This document shows positions 43,351-52,954 of a stretch of 64,000 bases of DNA, piece by piece. Within the stretch, counting starts at the first letter, position 1, and each line of letters starts with the position of its first letter. The notes beneath the pieces are model-generated. The model saw nothing but the letters and a program-made list of their open reading frames with translations, ran no database searches and had not been told where the DNA came from. The translations under genes and the position numbers were made by a program. The DNA is from CAYOHG01 sp964465125 (GTDB taxonomy: Bacteria; Planctomycetota; Phycisphaerae; UBA1845; Fen-1342), in assembly GCA_964465125.1 (NCBI GenBank), contig CAYXIO010000019.1, positions 1 through 64,000 on the forward strand, read 5' to 3'.

Positions 43351-44136
43351 ATGCCTGGCAAGACCGATCAACCCACCTCCGACTTTGCGTGGGACCGCGC
43401 GACGCTCTCGGACCCGCACGCGCGCGACGACAAGGCGGCGCGGGTCGAAGCCATGTTCGACGCCATCGCGCCGACCTACGAGCGCGTCAACACCGTCGCC
43501 AGCTTCGCCCAAGACGCGCGCTGGCGGCGCCGCACGGTCGCCGCAGCCAACCTGAGCCCGGCCGACGTGGTGCTCGATGTCTGCTGCGGCACGGGCGACA
43601 TGGTCCGAACGCTTGCGGTGAACGACCCGGCTCCGCGGCTGATTCTCGGTCTGGATTTCTCCGCCAACATGCTCGCCCACGGTGCGTATCCGGAAGTGCG
43701 CGTGCCTCTGCAACTGATCCGCGGCGACGGACTGCGGCTGCCGCTGGCCGACCGGTCGGTCGACGTGATCACCTGCGCGTTCGGCGTGCGAAATTTCCAG
43801 AACCTGCCGGCCGGGCTGGGCGAGATGCGGCGGGTGCTGCGTGCCGGCGGCCGCGTCCTGATCCTGGAGTTCGCGCTGCCGGAGAATCCGCTGTTCCGGT
43901 GGGGGTATCGCTTTCACACCGAGGTGATTCTGCCGCGGCTGGGTACCTGGCTCAGCCGCGACCGCAGCGGCGCGTACAAGTACCTGCCCAAGTCGATCGC
44001 GACATTTCAGCGGCGAGGCGAAATGACCGCGCGGCTGCGCGAAGCGGGCTTTTCGACCGTGACGGCGACTCCCATGAACTTCGGCGGCGTGGTGCTGTAC
44101 CGCGCGACCCTCGAGACCGAAGCAGGTCAGGCATAG
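43351..44136 (+). CDS. ubiE: ubiquinone/menaquinone biosynthesis C-methyltransferase
   Basis: 261 residues from the ATG at 43351; the ORF is open upstream but without any domain. FDAIAPTYERVNTVASFAQDARWRRRTV, VLDVCCGTGDMVRTL and VITCAFGVRNFQNLPAGLGEMRRVLRAGGRVLILEFALP are the UbiE/MenG signatures: the first is the family N-terminal motif, the second the SAM-binding glycine loop. It methylates demethylmenaquinone (or demethoxyubiquinol) on the cytoplasmic side. The 3' end overlaps the convergent rhamnose isomerase gene by 10 bases. Confidence 0.9.
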   Translation: MPGKTDQPTSDFAWDRATLSDPHARDDKAARVEAMFDAIAPTYERVNTVASFAQDARWRRRTVAAANLSPADVVLDVCCGTGDMVRTLAVNDPAPRLILGLDFSANMLAHGAYPEVRVPLQLIRGDGLRLPLADRSVDVITCAFGVRNFQNLPAGLGEMRRVLRAGGRVLILEFALPENPLFRWGYRFHTEVILPRLGTWLSRDRSGAYKYLPKSIATFQRRGEMTARLREAGFSTVTATPMNFGGVVLYRATLETEAGQA

Positions 44137-45323
44137 CTGCCGGTGTCGGCGGATTTGCGCGGGCCGCGCTCGGCGGCGGCGCGGCGCTCGTAGCCGCTTT
44201 CGCGGTGGGCCAGCAGCGGGTCGCGCGGCAGACCGCGGGCCGCGCGATACCCGGCGAGGAAGGGGCGGACGTCGCTTGCGAAGGCGTCGCGATAGGCGCG
44301 CTCCGCCAGCATGACGTCATCACGCTCGCGGGCGGCGGCGGCGGCGGACTGGTCGATCAACAGCGCCTTGGCGAACAGCTCCTGCGCGTTCATCACCGTC
44401 TGGATCATCGCGTCGATCTTCGGCTGGATCGTGTGCGACTGGTCGATCATGTAGGCGATCGGAAGCTCGGCGCCGCGCTCATGCTCCGCCAGCGCAATCT
44501 CAGCAAAGATGCGGAAAAGCTGGTACGGGTCGATCGATCCGAGCGTCAGGTCGTCGTCGGCGTACTTGCGATCATTGAAGTGAAACCCGCCCAGCATGTC
44601 TTCATCGATCAGGAACGCGACGATGTGCTCGATGTTGCAGCCGGGCAGGTGATGCCCCGTGTCGACCAGCACGCGGGCGCGCGGCCCGGCCTGCTTCGCG
44701 AGCACGTACGCCATCCCCCAGTCGGCGATGTCGGTGTGATAGAAAGCCGGCTCGAACGGCTTGTACTCCACCAGCATCGTCATCGCGGCCGGCATGGCGG
44801 CGTGAACCGCGCACAGCGCCTCGGCGAACCAGCGCTTTCGCCGGCGCATATGCCCTTGACCGGGGTAGTTCGTGCCGTCGGCAAACCACAGGCTCAACAG
44901 ATTCGAGTGGAGCTGCTGACCCAGCCGAACGCAGTCGAGCAGGTGAGACAAGGCCCGCTGACGGATCGCCGGATCGCGATTGGCCAGCGATCCCCACTTG
45001 TAGCACACGTCCTGGAACACGTTCGGATTGATCGAGCCGATGCGCATGCCAAGCGACTCGGCCTGTTTCTTCACGGCGAGCGGGTCGGCGCCGGGCGCGA
45101 AATCCCACAGGACGTGCACCGCCACGCTGGGGCAGCAGCCGGTGCAACGATGAACCTGGGCCGCGTCGGCGAGCTTCTCCTCGATCGTGCTCGCGGCGGC
45201 GGGCTGCGGAAACTTGCCGAAGCGCGTGCCGGTGTCGGCGTAGCCCCACGTCGGCGTCTCGATCAGGAATCGGTCCAGCCGCGCCGCCAAATCGGCTTCG
45301 CGCTCGCCGCTCAAGCCGGCCAT
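44127..45323 (-). CDS. rhaI: L-rhamnose isomerase, RhaI type
   Basis: 398 residues. A TIM-barrel sugar isomerase of the Pseudomonas-type RhaI group: WGYADTGTRFGKFPQPAAASTIEEKLADAAQVH, AVHVLWDF, SLWFADGTNYPGQG, VEYKPFEPAFYHTDIADWG, VDTGHHLPGCNIEHIVAFL and GGFHFNDRKYADDDL. The Glu, Asp and His residues in the VEYKPFEP, DTGHH and HFNDRKYADDD segments match the two-metal (Mn) active site. It converts L-rhamnose to L-rhamnulose. It is the last gene of the rhamnose operon; no rhamnulokinase or aldolase is in the window. Confidence 0.88.
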   Translation of the reverse strand: MAGLSGEREADLAARLDRFLIETPTWGYADTGTRFGKFPQPAAASTIEEKLADAAQVHRCTGCCPSVAVHVLWDFAPGADPLAVKKQAESLGMRIGSINPNVFQDVCYKWGSLANRDPAIRQRALSHLLDCVRLGQQLHSNLLSLWFADGTNYPGQGHMRRRKRWFAEALCAVHAAMPAAMTMLVEYKPFEPAFYHTDIADWGMAYVLAKQAGPRARVLVDTGHHLPGCNIEHIVAFLIDEDMLGGFHFNDRKYADDDLTLGSIDPYQLFRIFAEIALAEHERGAELPIAYMIDQSHTIQPKIDAMIQTVMNAQELFAKALLIDQSAAAAARERDDVMLAERAYRDAFASDVRPFLAGYRAARGLPRDPLLAHRESGYERRAAAERGPRKSADTGSYA

Positions 45324-45372
45324 GACTTGCTCCGTCCCTGAAACCGCGCGCCGATCGCCGCGGGGGCGGGAA

Positions 45373-46437
45373 TCAGAAGTCGAACTGGTCGATGTTCTCG
45401 CGCGTGAACACCAGGATGTCGCCCAGCAGAATCTGATCGCCCTCGATCTTCTTCTCGCCCAGCCGCCCCGCCGGCAGACCGGTCGCGCCGGACTTGAGCC
45501 GCCCGCGCGCCAACGCGTCGGCCGCGTAGACCGTCAGGTAACCCAGGTCGACCGTGTTCCACAGCACGACCGACTTCACCGTGCCGTCGTGCACGTAGCC
45601 CTTCATGTCGTTGGGCGTCGCCAGGCCGGTGACCAGCACGCGGCCAGCCTGCCCGCCCTGCTTGATCGCCTCGGCGGCGCCCGGGAACGAGACCGAGCTG
45701 ATCCCGAAGACGCCGCGGAGATTCGGATAGACGCTCAGCAGGTCGCGCGTCATCTGAAACGCGACGCGCTGGTCCTCGTTCGACGGCTTGGTCGCCACCA
45801 GACGCAGCTTCGGGTAGCGCTCCAGCCGCCGCTTCATGAACTTCATCCAGTCATTCTGATTGGCGGCGGTCAGCGTGGCGGTGACGATCGCGAGGTCGCC
45901 CTCGGCCTCGTCGCCGCCGAGATCGCGCGCCATCGTGTCGACCAGCGCGAAGCCGATCTGCTCGGGCGTGGCCTGGTTGACCATGAACTCGCGTGCTTCG
46001 GGGCGCGCGTCGGCGTCCCACGTGATAACGTGAATGCCCTTCTCGCGGGCGCGCTTCATGGCCGGCGCGACCACGTCCGGGTCGTTCGGCGAGACGGCGA
46101 TCACGTCGACGCGCTGCAACGTCCAGCGCTCGATCATGGACGCGGCCTTCTCGGGTGAGCCGTCGGTCGGGCCGTCGTAGATCAGCTTGATGTTGCCCAG
46201 CTCGTCCGCGGCTTCCTGCGCTCCCTTGGCGCAGCTTGTGAAGTACGGCAGCCCCTTTTTCTTGGGCAGCAGACAGATGGTGATGCGCTCGGATTGAGCG
46301 GCAGCGGCGGGTTCCGCGGGTCGCACGGTCGGCGACGCTTCACCCGCGCGGGCGGCCGCAGCCCCTGCCCAGAACGCGCAGGTCGCGAGCGTGATCGCGC
46401 CAAGCAGCAGGGAAACGCGGCGGGGGATTCGAGACAT
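45373..46437 (-). CDS. rhaS: rhamnose ABC transporter substrate-binding protein
   Basis: 354 residues from the ATG at 46437, with GGAG 8 bases upstream. The signal peptide is VSLLLGAITLATCAFWAGAAAARA. The periplasmic-binding fold (PF13407 type) is seen in ERITICLLPKKKGLPYFTSCAKGAQEAADELG, IERWTLQRVDVIAVSPNDPDVVAPAMKRAREKGIHVITWDAD, and VFGISSVSFPGAAEAIKQ. It binds a sugar for the CUT2 importer; rhamnose is inferred from the neighbouring GH78 and isomerase genes. It follows the second permease gene by 82 bases. Confidence 0.85.
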   Translation of the reverse strand: MSRIPRRVSLLLGAITLATCAFWAGAAAARAGEASPTVRPAEPAAAAQSERITICLLPKKKGLPYFTSCAKGAQEAADELGNIKLIYDGPTDGSPEKAASMIERWTLQRVDVIAVSPNDPDVVAPAMKRAREKGIHVITWDADARPEAREFMVNQATPEQIGFALVDTMARDLGGDEAEGDLAIVTATLTAANQNDWMKFMKRRLERYPKLRLVATKPSNEDQRVAFQMTRDLLSVYPNLRGVFGISSVSFPGAAEAIKQGGQAGRVLVTGLATPNDMKGYVHDGTVKSVVLWNTVDLGYLTVYAADALARGRLKSGATGLPAGRLGEKKIEGDQILLGDILVFTRENIDQFDF

Positions 46438-46519
46438 GCATGAACTCCGCATGGTGCTGAAGCGAGGTCGAGATCGGGACGGCCCGGGCCGCCTGCCGCG
46501 GGGTACTCGCTCCGGCCGG

Positions 46520-47479
46520 TCAGCCGCCGCGCCTTGCGAGGGCGCGCTGAAGCAGCACAGCTCCAATCAGCAGCAGGCCGACCGCGACGAGAATAAGCTC
46601 GTCATTGTTCCAACGCCAGCTTACGAACTGCCGCACCTCGTGCAGCAACAGCAGCCCCAGCAGCGTTCCTCCCAGACCGCCTTGCCCGCCGAAGACGCTG
46701 GTTCCGCCGAGCACGACCGCGGTGATGACGTCCAGCTCAAGCCCCGTGCCGATATCCGCCTTGGCGGTGTTGCGACGGGCGACGAACAGCGTTGCCGCCA
46801 GCCCGCTCGCCAGACCGCTGATCGTGTAGAGCGCGAGCTTCACGCGGCCGACCGGGATGCCCGAGAAGCGGCAGGCCGTCTCGTTGTGTCCGATCGCGAA
46901 GAGGTAGCGCCCCACCGCCGTGAATCGAAGCATGACCCATCCGGCCAGCAGGACGGCGACAAAGCACCAGCCGGGCAGCGACAGCCCCAGCCAATGCGCG
47001 TCGGACAGCGCGAGGAACGCCTCCGGAAATCCGGAGATCGGCCGGGCCCGGCTGATTCCCTCCGCCAGCCCGCGATACAGCGACAGTGTCGCCAGCGTTA
47101 CGATCAGCGGGTGCAGCCGCGCGAACGCGACGAACGCCCCGTTGACCAGCCCTGCGACAGCACCCGTAAGCACGGCGAGCAGCGCGGCCAGCCCGATCGA
47201 CGCACCGGCCTCGAACGTCAGCCCCAGCACGACCGCGCCAAGCGCCATCGTCGAGCCGACGGAGAGGTCGATCCCGCCGGTGATCAGGATCATGGTCATT
47301 GGAACGGTCAGAATCGCCAGCTCGAAGACCTGCGACGCGAGGCTGAGCTGCGTTTCCAGCGAGACGAATTCGGGGTTCAGCGCCCGCGCCGCCGCCAGCA
47401 GGCTTACGAGCAGCCCGAGCAGCACGCACTCGTGCAGCGGGAAGGAGCCCGCGCGGACGGTCAGCGCGGCAGCGTTCAT
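46520..47479 (-). CDS. rhaQ: sugar ABC transporter permease, CUT2 family (second)
   Basis: 319 residues from the ATG at 47479. PMTMILITGGIDLSVGSTMALGAVVLGL and NETACRFSGIPVGRVKLALYTISGLASGLAATLFVARRNTAKADIGTGLELDVITAVVLGGTSVFGGQGGLGGTLLG are the classic CUT2 permease patterns. About eight to ten membrane helices. The start overlaps the first permease by 4 bases (ATGA). The protein would form the membrane pore with its partner permease and the double ATPase. Confidence 0.85.
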   Translation of the reverse strand: MNAAALTVRAGSFPLHECVLLGLLVSLLAAARALNPEFVSLETQLSLASQVFELAILTVPMTMILITGGIDLSVGSTMALGAVVLGLTFEAGASIGLAALLAVLTGAVAGLVNGAFVAFARLHPLIVTLATLSLYRGLAEGISRARPISGFPEAFLALSDAHWLGLSLPGWCFVAVLLAGWVMLRFTAVGRYLFAIGHNETACRFSGIPVGRVKLALYTISGLASGLAATLFVARRNTAKADIGTGLELDVITAVVLGGTSVFGGQGGLGGTLLGLLLLHEVRQFVSWRWNNDELILVAVGLLLIGAVLLQRALARRGG

Positions 47480-48510
47480 GCGCCGGCCTCCGATCCCAGC
47501 CGGCTGCGCGCCAATCCTCGCGCGCGCCACAACGACCCGACGTGATCCTGAAGCACCGCGCCGAGAATGAACGCGCCCTGGATGGCACGTTCCCAGTAGG
47601 TCGCGGAATCGCCCAGCTCAAGGAACAGCAACACCGTTCGCACGATCCCCAGCAGCACGACGGCCAGCGCCGTGCCAATCAGCGTCCCTGATCCGGCGCG
47701 AATCGACGTACCCCCGACCACCACCGCGGTGACGGCGAGCAGTTCGAGCCCCTCTCCCAACCCGGATTCGATCACCGCGAGCTGCGGCACGCTCACCAGC
47801 GCCGCGACCCCCGTCAGGAATCCGGTCAGCGCGAACGTGAAGATCTTCAGCCGTCGCACCGGCAGGCCCGCGCTCCGGGCCGCATCCGGATTGCTGCCGA
47901 CCGCATGGAGCCGAAGCCCCAGCGGTGTGCGATGGGCGATCCAAAGACCGACCAGGAGGACTAGCAGCGCGGTCCACAAGCTGACGGGGACTCCGACGAC
48001 CGCGCCCGTGCCGAGCCAGCGAATGCCGCTTGGCAATGTGGTGATCCACTCCCCTCCGAGCAGCATCTCAGTCGCACCGCGCAGCACGGTGAGCATGCCG
48101 AGCGAAACGATGATCGACGGCACGCGTCCCAGCGTCACGAGCAGCCCGCTGATCAGCCCGATCGAGCTGCCGAGCGCCAGCGTGGCCGCGATCGCGATCC
48201 CGGGGGACCAGCCCAGGCGCTGCGGCGACGAGAGCAGACCCATCACGGCGGCAAGCAGCCCGAGCAGCGAGCCGACCGAAATGTCGATCTCGCCGACGAG
48301 GATCACCAGCGTCACGCCGCTGGCGACGATCAGCGTCGGCGCGCAATGGACCAGCATGTCGGCCGCGTTACGCGCTGTCAGAAACGACGGATTGGCCAGC
48401 CCGGTGCCGACGATTGTCAGCAGCAGCGCCAGCGCAACGCCCCACTCGCGCCGGACAGGTCGGCGCCGGGGTCGTGCGCGTGCGTCGCGCGAAGTGCCGA
48501 CGCCGGTCAT
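47476..48510 (-). CDS. rhaP: sugar ABC transporter permease, CUT2 family (first)
   Basis: 344 residues from the ATG at 48510. GVTLVILVGEIDISVGSLLGLLAAVMGLLSS and GSNPDAARSAGLPVRRLKIFTFALTGFLTGVAALVSVPQLAVIESGLGEGLELLAVTAVVVGGTSIRAGSGTLIGTALAVVLLGIVRTVLLFL are the CUT2 permease signatures. The N-terminus is Arg-rich before the first helix. Overlaps with both neighbours are 4 bases, showing translational coupling. The rhaP/rhaQ labels are assigned by order only. Confidence 0.85.
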   Translation of the reverse strand: MTGVGTSRDARARPRRRPVRREWGVALALLLTIVGTGLANPSFLTARNAADMLVHCAPTLIVASGVTLVILVGEIDISVGSLLGLLAAVMGLLSSPQRLGWSPGIAIAATLALGSSIGLISGLLVTLGRVPSIIVSLGMLTVLRGATEMLLGGEWITTLPSGIRWLGTGAVVGVPVSLWTALLVLLVGLWIAHRTPLGLRLHAVGSNPDAARSAGLPVRRLKIFTFALTGFLTGVAALVSVPQLAVIESGLGEGLELLAVTAVVVGGTSIRAGSGTLIGTALAVVLLGIVRTVLLFLELGDSATYWERAIQGAFILGAVLQDHVGSLWRARGLARSRLGSEAGA

Positions 48511-50033
48511 GCGCCGGCCCCCTGGGCGGTCGGCCCCGGCGGCATGGCCAGCGCCAGCACGGCCTCGGGCGTAGCCTGCTTGCGCGACCGCTCGCCCGCC
48601 ACACGACCCTCGCACATGACCACCACGCGGTCGCTGAGCGTCAGGAGCTCGGGCAGATCGGAAGAGATCAGCAGCACCGCCAGCCCTTCGTGCGTGAGTC
48701 GGCGGATATGGGCGTGGATTTCGTACTTGGCGCCGACGTCCACGCCGCGCGTCGGCTCGTCGAGAATCAGGATGCGCGGCTTCGCGGCCAGCCACTTGGC
48801 GAGTAGCAGTTTCTGCTGATTGCCGCCCGAGAGCGACGACGCCGGCGCGCCAGGTGACGACGCCTTCACGCCGAGAAGCTGGAGCAGCCCCCGCACGAGC
48901 GAGCGCTCGCGGCCGGATCGAATGAACCCCAAGCGGCTCAGGCCGCGCAGCAGCGCCAAGGTCAGGTTCTGGCTCACCGGCAGCGGAAGCACCAGCCCTT
49001 GCGTTCGACGGTCCTCCGGAACGAGCACCACGCCGCGCTCGATCGCGGCTCGCACCCCGGTGCTGTTCACCTCGCGACCGGCGACGCGAAGGGTGCCGCT
49101 GGTAGACGGCTCGACTCCGGCCAGAACGCGTGCGAGTTCGGATCGGCCGGCGCCGACAAGCCCGCCCAGGCCGAGCACTTCTCCCGCGCGAAGATCGAGG
49201 GAAACGCCCGCGAACGAACCCACGCGGCTGAGCCTGCGGACTTCCAGCAGCGTCGCTCCGGCCGCGGGCTGCGTACCCGCGGCAGCGGCCGACGAGCCAA
49301 TCGACCGACCGACCATGCGGCGGATCAGCTCATCCGGGCCCAGGTCGGCGGCATACTCCGTACAAACCAGCCGGCCGTCGCGCAGCACCGTGATCCGCTC
49401 GGCCAGCGACACGAGCTCTTCGAGCCGGTGGCTGACGTATAGAATTCCCACTCCCCGCCCCGCCAGCCGGCGTACGGTCGCGAGGAGCAAGTCGGCTTCG
49501 CGTTGAGACAGGCAGGCCGTCGGCTCGTCGAGAATGAGAAACCGACAGCGGCGCGAGAGCGCCCGCGCGATGGCCGTCACCTGGCGCTGCGCCAGCGAGA
49601 GCTCGCCGACCGTCTGAGTCGGGTCGAGCTTCTCGCCGAGCGATTCGAGCAGGTCCAGCGTCGCGCGGCGGGTCGCTTGGCGGTCGAGCCAGAGTCCGCC
49701 GGCGCGCGTGCGCTCGTGCCCCACGAAAATCGAGTCCTCGACCGAAAGATCGGGAAACGCCAGCGGCTCCTGGTGGATCACGCTCACGCCCGCGCTCTCG
49801 GCGGCGTAAACGTTTCCCGCCGGCAGCGGATGGTCCCCGATGCGGACCTGGCCGCGATCAGGCCGCAGCTCACCGGAGCAGATGCGGATCAGCGTGGACT
49901 TGCCGGCTCCATTCTCGCCGCACAGCGCATGAATCTCACCGGCGCGAAGCGAGAGCGACACGTCGTCGAGCGCCAGTACGCCGCCGAACGACTTTCCAAT
50001 CGAGACGGCGTGCAGCGCCGCAGGCGCGTTCAC
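48507..50033 (-). CDS. rhaT: sugar ABC transporter ATP-binding protein with two ATPase domains
   Basis: 508 residues from GTG at 50033, which overlaps the rhamnosidase stop by 4 bases (GTGA). Domain 1 has Walker A GENGAGKST, a degenerate signature LSLAQRQ and Walker B LILDEPTA. Domain 2 has a degenerate Walker A GLVGAGRSE, the signature LSGGNQQK and Walker B ILILDEPTRG. Such asymmetry is normal in CUT2 importers (rhamnose, ribose, xylose). A longer frame reaches 50648 but overlaps the rhamnosidase gene fully, so it is not used. Confidence 0.87.
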   Translation of the reverse strand: MNAPAALHAVSIGKSFGGVLALDDVSLSLRAGEIHALCGENGAGKSTLIRICSGELRPDRGQVRIGDHPLPAGNVYAAESAGVSVIHQEPLAFPDLSVEDSIFVGHERTRAGGLWLDRQATRRATLDLLESLGEKLDPTQTVGELSLAQRQVTAIARALSRRCRFLILDEPTACLSQREADLLLATVRRLAGRGVGILYVSHRLEELVSLAERITVLRDGRLVCTEYAADLGPDELIRRMVGRSIGSSAAAAGTQPAAGATLLEVRRLSRVGSFAGVSLDLRAGEVLGLGGLVGAGRSELARVLAGVEPSTSGTLRVAGREVNSTGVRAAIERGVVLVPEDRRTQGLVLPLPVSQNLTLALLRGLSRLGFIRSGRERSLVRGLLQLLGVKASSPGAPASSLSGGNQQKLLLAKWLAAKPRILILDEPTRGVDVGAKYEIHAHIRRLTHEGLAVLLISSDLPELLTLSDRVVVMCEGRVAGERSRKQATPEAVLALAMPPGPTAQGAGA

Positions 50034-52864
50034 GGCTGGGGCGCCTCGAACTGGTAGCGCCCGGAGCCAACGCGAAAGACCGCCGAGCCAGACTCCATGC
50101 GCAGGAACTCGACCGCGCGGGCGTTCGCGGCCGGCTGTCCGCTCTCGCGCACCGCATCCAGGCTGGCGGCGGGAACGAAAACCGTCGCCGTCACGTTCGG
50201 CGGCACTTCGATGGCCAACTCGAACTTGCCGTTGTCGAGCTTCCAGCCGCTCGTGATGCGGCCGCGGATCGAGTCGTAGCTGCCGCGCGCCCAGGTCAAT
50301 CCCGGACCCGGCCGCGGTCGAACGAGGATGCGCTCGAAGCCCGGCGCCTGCGGGTCGGGGCTGATTCCGAGGATGACCTTGTACATCCACTCGCCGACCG
50401 AGCCGATCGCGTAGTGCGCGAACGAGTTCATCCCCGGATTCTGGAACCCGCGGCCCTCGACGTAGCCATCCCAGCGCTCCCAGATCGTCGTCGCGCCATG
50501 ATCGATCGCATAGCCCCACGACGGCATCTTGCGATTCAGCGCCAGCCGGTACGCATCCGCGTTGTAGCCGCGCTGCGACAGTTCGAGCATCAGCGGAACC
50601 GTGCTGTGAAAGCCGGTCGAGATCTGCCCGTCGTATTTCTGGAAGCACTCCACCATGCGCCGAGCCGCGGCGGCCTGAATCGTCTCGGGCAGCAGTTCGA
50701 AGTTCAGCGCGATCGCGTAGCCGGCCTGCGTGTCGCCCTCGATGCGCCCATCAGGCTGCACATACGCGCGGTTGAACGCGGTGCGAATGTCCCCAGCGAG
50801 CTTCGCGTACTGCTTCGCTTCGGCGTCGCGGCCGAGCACGCGCGCCATCTCGGCCACCAGTTGCGTCGAGCGCGCGAAGAACGCCGTCGCGAAAACCTCC
50901 TTGGGAACTTCGGCGCCCGTGCCCGGCCAGCCCTCGAGCTTCAGCGTGTCGGCGTTCAGCCAGTCGCCGTAGTCGTTCCCGCGGCTGCTCTTCCACAGCA
51001 GGTCCGGGTTCTTCGAGCGGATGTACTCGACCCAGCGCACCGCGGCGTCAAACTGCTCGGCGAGCATGCGCCGATCGCCGTAGTAGAGGTACGCTGCCCA
51101 CGGCACAAACACCCCCGCATCGCCCCAGGCCGGCACGCCGGAAAAACGCACGTTCGGGTCGAACGGCTGCGGCGAGAAATCCGCGAAGCGTCCGTCAGCG
51201 GCCTGCGCGTCGCGGGTGTCTGGAATCCACTTGGTAAAGAACGCCGCCATGTCCATGTTGAGGCACGCGGTCGGCGCGAAGGCCAGGATGTCTCCCATCC
51301 AGCCGCAGCGCTCGTCGCGCTGCGGGCAATCGGTGGGCGTGCTGTGCAGGTTGGCGCGCTGCGTCCAGAAGATGTTCTGCCAGAGCTTGTTCAGCAGCGG
51401 CTCGGAGCACTCGAAGCTGCCGACCTCGGGCGCGGCGGAGTGAAACACGCGGCCGGTCAGCGTGTCGGGCGTGGGCTGCTCGGTCAGGCCGGTCACTTCG
51501 ACGTAGCGGAAGCCGTGGTAGGTGAACAGCGGCTCGTAGACCTCAATGCCCTCGCCGCGGAGCGTGTAGCGATCGGTCTGCGCGGCGCCGCGCAGGTTTT
51601 CCGTGTAGATCGTCCTGTCCGGGTTGAGCACTTCCGCATGACGCAGCGTGATCGTCGTCCCCGCGGGTCCGCGCGCCCGCAGCCGGCACCAGCCGACCAT
51701 GTTCTGCCCCAGGTCAAAGACGTACGCGCCCGGCTTGGGCTCGCTGATGCCGACCGGCGTCAGCTCGCGCGTCACGCGGATGGGTTCGTTGGGCTGCGCG
51801 ACCAGCCGCGCCTTGGGTGCGTCGAACACCTTCGCCGCCGGCCAATCGCCGTCCACCGGCCCCGGCGAGCACCAGTTGTTGACACCCCGTCGGGCGTCGA
51901 CGGTCACGCCGTCGAGCAGGTCGGCGGTGCGAATCGGACCGTTCAGCGTACTCTGCCACGAGCCGTCGGAGACGATCGACTCCGTGCTCCCGTCGGCGCG
52001 CGCAATCTCCAGCCGCAGCAGCAGACGGGGTTGGCGACCGTAGATCGCGCGCGGCGGCCCGTTCGGCACGATGCCCGTCAAGCCGATCTTGCCGGCGTAC
52101 CAGCCGTCGCCGAGGACGACGCCCAACGCGTTGGCGCCAGGCGAAAGCAGTTGCGTCACGTCGTAGGTCTGGTACTGCACGCGCTGGCGATAGTCGGTCC
52201 ACTCGGGCGCGAGAACCTGGTCGCCGACGTGCCGCCGGTTGATCCACAGGTCGTACAGCCCAAGCGCCGTCGCGTAGAGCGTCGCCCGGCGGATCGCGGG
52301 CCCGTCCGCGGGCAGCTCGAATGTCTTGCGCAGCAGCGGCGCGGGCAGCGGGTCATAGCCCGTCGCGGGCGGCGGCACGGCGTCGCCGATCCAGCGCGCC
52401 TCGCCCCAATCCTCGGGCCGCAGCAGCCCCATGCTCCAATCCGACGGCTCGCTCCACGCGGACTCGCGCTCATCCTGATCCCAAACCCGCACCTTCCAGA
52501 ACGCCCGCTGGCGCGACGTCAGCGGCTTGCCGGCGTACTCGATCTGGTTGCACCGGCTCGACTCCACTCGTCCCGAATCCCACAGCGGGCCGCGATCCGC
52601 CGCCAGCGCGTCGCTCGAGTCGGCGACGAGCACCTGATACGCGCGCTGCGACAGCCCGCGGGCGTCGCTGTCGCGCGCCGTCAGAATCCAGCTCAGCCGC
52701 GGCTTCAGCACGTCGATCCCCTGCGGCGCCGCGCGATACTCGCAGCGCAGGTTCGCGGGAATCACCCCCGAACCTGCGGCGGCCGCCGACACGCCCAGCC
52801 AGGCAAGGCCCACAACGAAGCAGCCGATGGGCAACACACCTGAGCGAATCGACGGTGCGATCAC
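50030..52864 (-). CDS. secreted alpha-L-rhamnosidase, GH78 family
   Basis: 944 residues from GTG at 52864, with AGGAGAGC upstream. The signal peptide is LPIGCFVVGLAWLGVSAAAA. The N-terminal beta domains (about 30-360; LRCEYRAAPQGIDVLKPRLSW, DLWINRRHVGDQVLAPEWTDYRQRVQYQTYDVT) precede the alpha/alpha-barrel. DCPQRDERCGWMGDILAF at about 510-527 is the conserved GH78 catalytic-region motif, and GHGATTIWERWDGY-type residues (DHGATTIWERWDGY) and NPGMNSFAHYAIGSVGEW follow as in the family. It releases rhamnose from polysaccharides or glycosides outside the cytoplasm. It is the first gene of the rhamnose uptake operon. A TATACT -10-like hexamer lies at 52908-52903 on the - strand. Confidence 0.9.
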   Translation of the reverse strand: MIAPSIRSGVLPIGCFVVGLAWLGVSAAAAGSGVIPANLRCEYRAAPQGIDVLKPRLSWILTARDSDARGLSQRAYQVLVADSSDALAADRGPLWDSGRVESSRCNQIEYAGKPLTSRQRAFWKVRVWDQDERESAWSEPSDWSMGLLRPEDWGEARWIGDAVPPPATGYDPLPAPLLRKTFELPADGPAIRRATLYATALGLYDLWINRRHVGDQVLAPEWTDYRQRVQYQTYDVTQLLSPGANALGVVLGDGWYAGKIGLTGIVPNGPPRAIYGRQPRLLLRLEIARADGSTESIVSDGSWQSTLNGPIRTADLLDGVTVDARRGVNNWCSPGPVDGDWPAAKVFDAPKARLVAQPNEPIRVTRELTPVGISEPKPGAYVFDLGQNMVGWCRLRARGPAGTTITLRHAEVLNPDRTIYTENLRGAAQTDRYTLRGEGIEVYEPLFTYHGFRYVEVTGLTEQPTPDTLTGRVFHSAAPEVGSFECSEPLLNKLWQNIFWTQRANLHSTPTDCPQRDERCGWMGDILAFAPTACLNMDMAAFFTKWIPDTRDAQAADGRFADFSPQPFDPNVRFSGVPAWGDAGVFVPWAAYLYYGDRRMLAEQFDAAVRWVEYIRSKNPDLLWKSSRGNDYGDWLNADTLKLEGWPGTGAEVPKEVFATAFFARSTQLVAEMARVLGRDAEAKQYAKLAGDIRTAFNRAYVQPDGRIEGDTQAGYAIALNFELLPETIQAAAARRMVECFQKYDGQISTGFHSTVPLMLELSQRGYNADAYRLALNRKMPSWGYAIDHGATTIWERWDGYVEGRGFQNPGMNSFAHYAIGSVGEWMYKVILGISPDPQAPGFERILVRPRPGPGLTWARGSYDSIRGRITSGWKLDNGKFELAIEVPPNVTATVFVPAASLDAVRESGQPAANARAVEFLRMESGSAVFRVGSGRYQFEAPQP

Positions 52865-52954
52865 GGGTGCTCTCCTGAGTCAGGAACCGGACGGCGGCCG
52901 CAAGTATAGCTCCGCGGGCGCGCCGCATGGACCGCCTGGAAGCGCGATCGGGAA

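Noticed and set aside
48507..50648. Longer frame for the double ATPase gene
   Set aside because: The extra 205 codons lie inside the rhamnosidase gene; the GTG at 50033 gives a normal N-terminus and GTGA coupling.
50414..52843. 809-residue ORF antisense to the rhamnosidase gene
   Set aside because: The - strand frame has a signal peptide, the GH78 motif and coupled overlaps; the + strand frame is an uninformative shadow.
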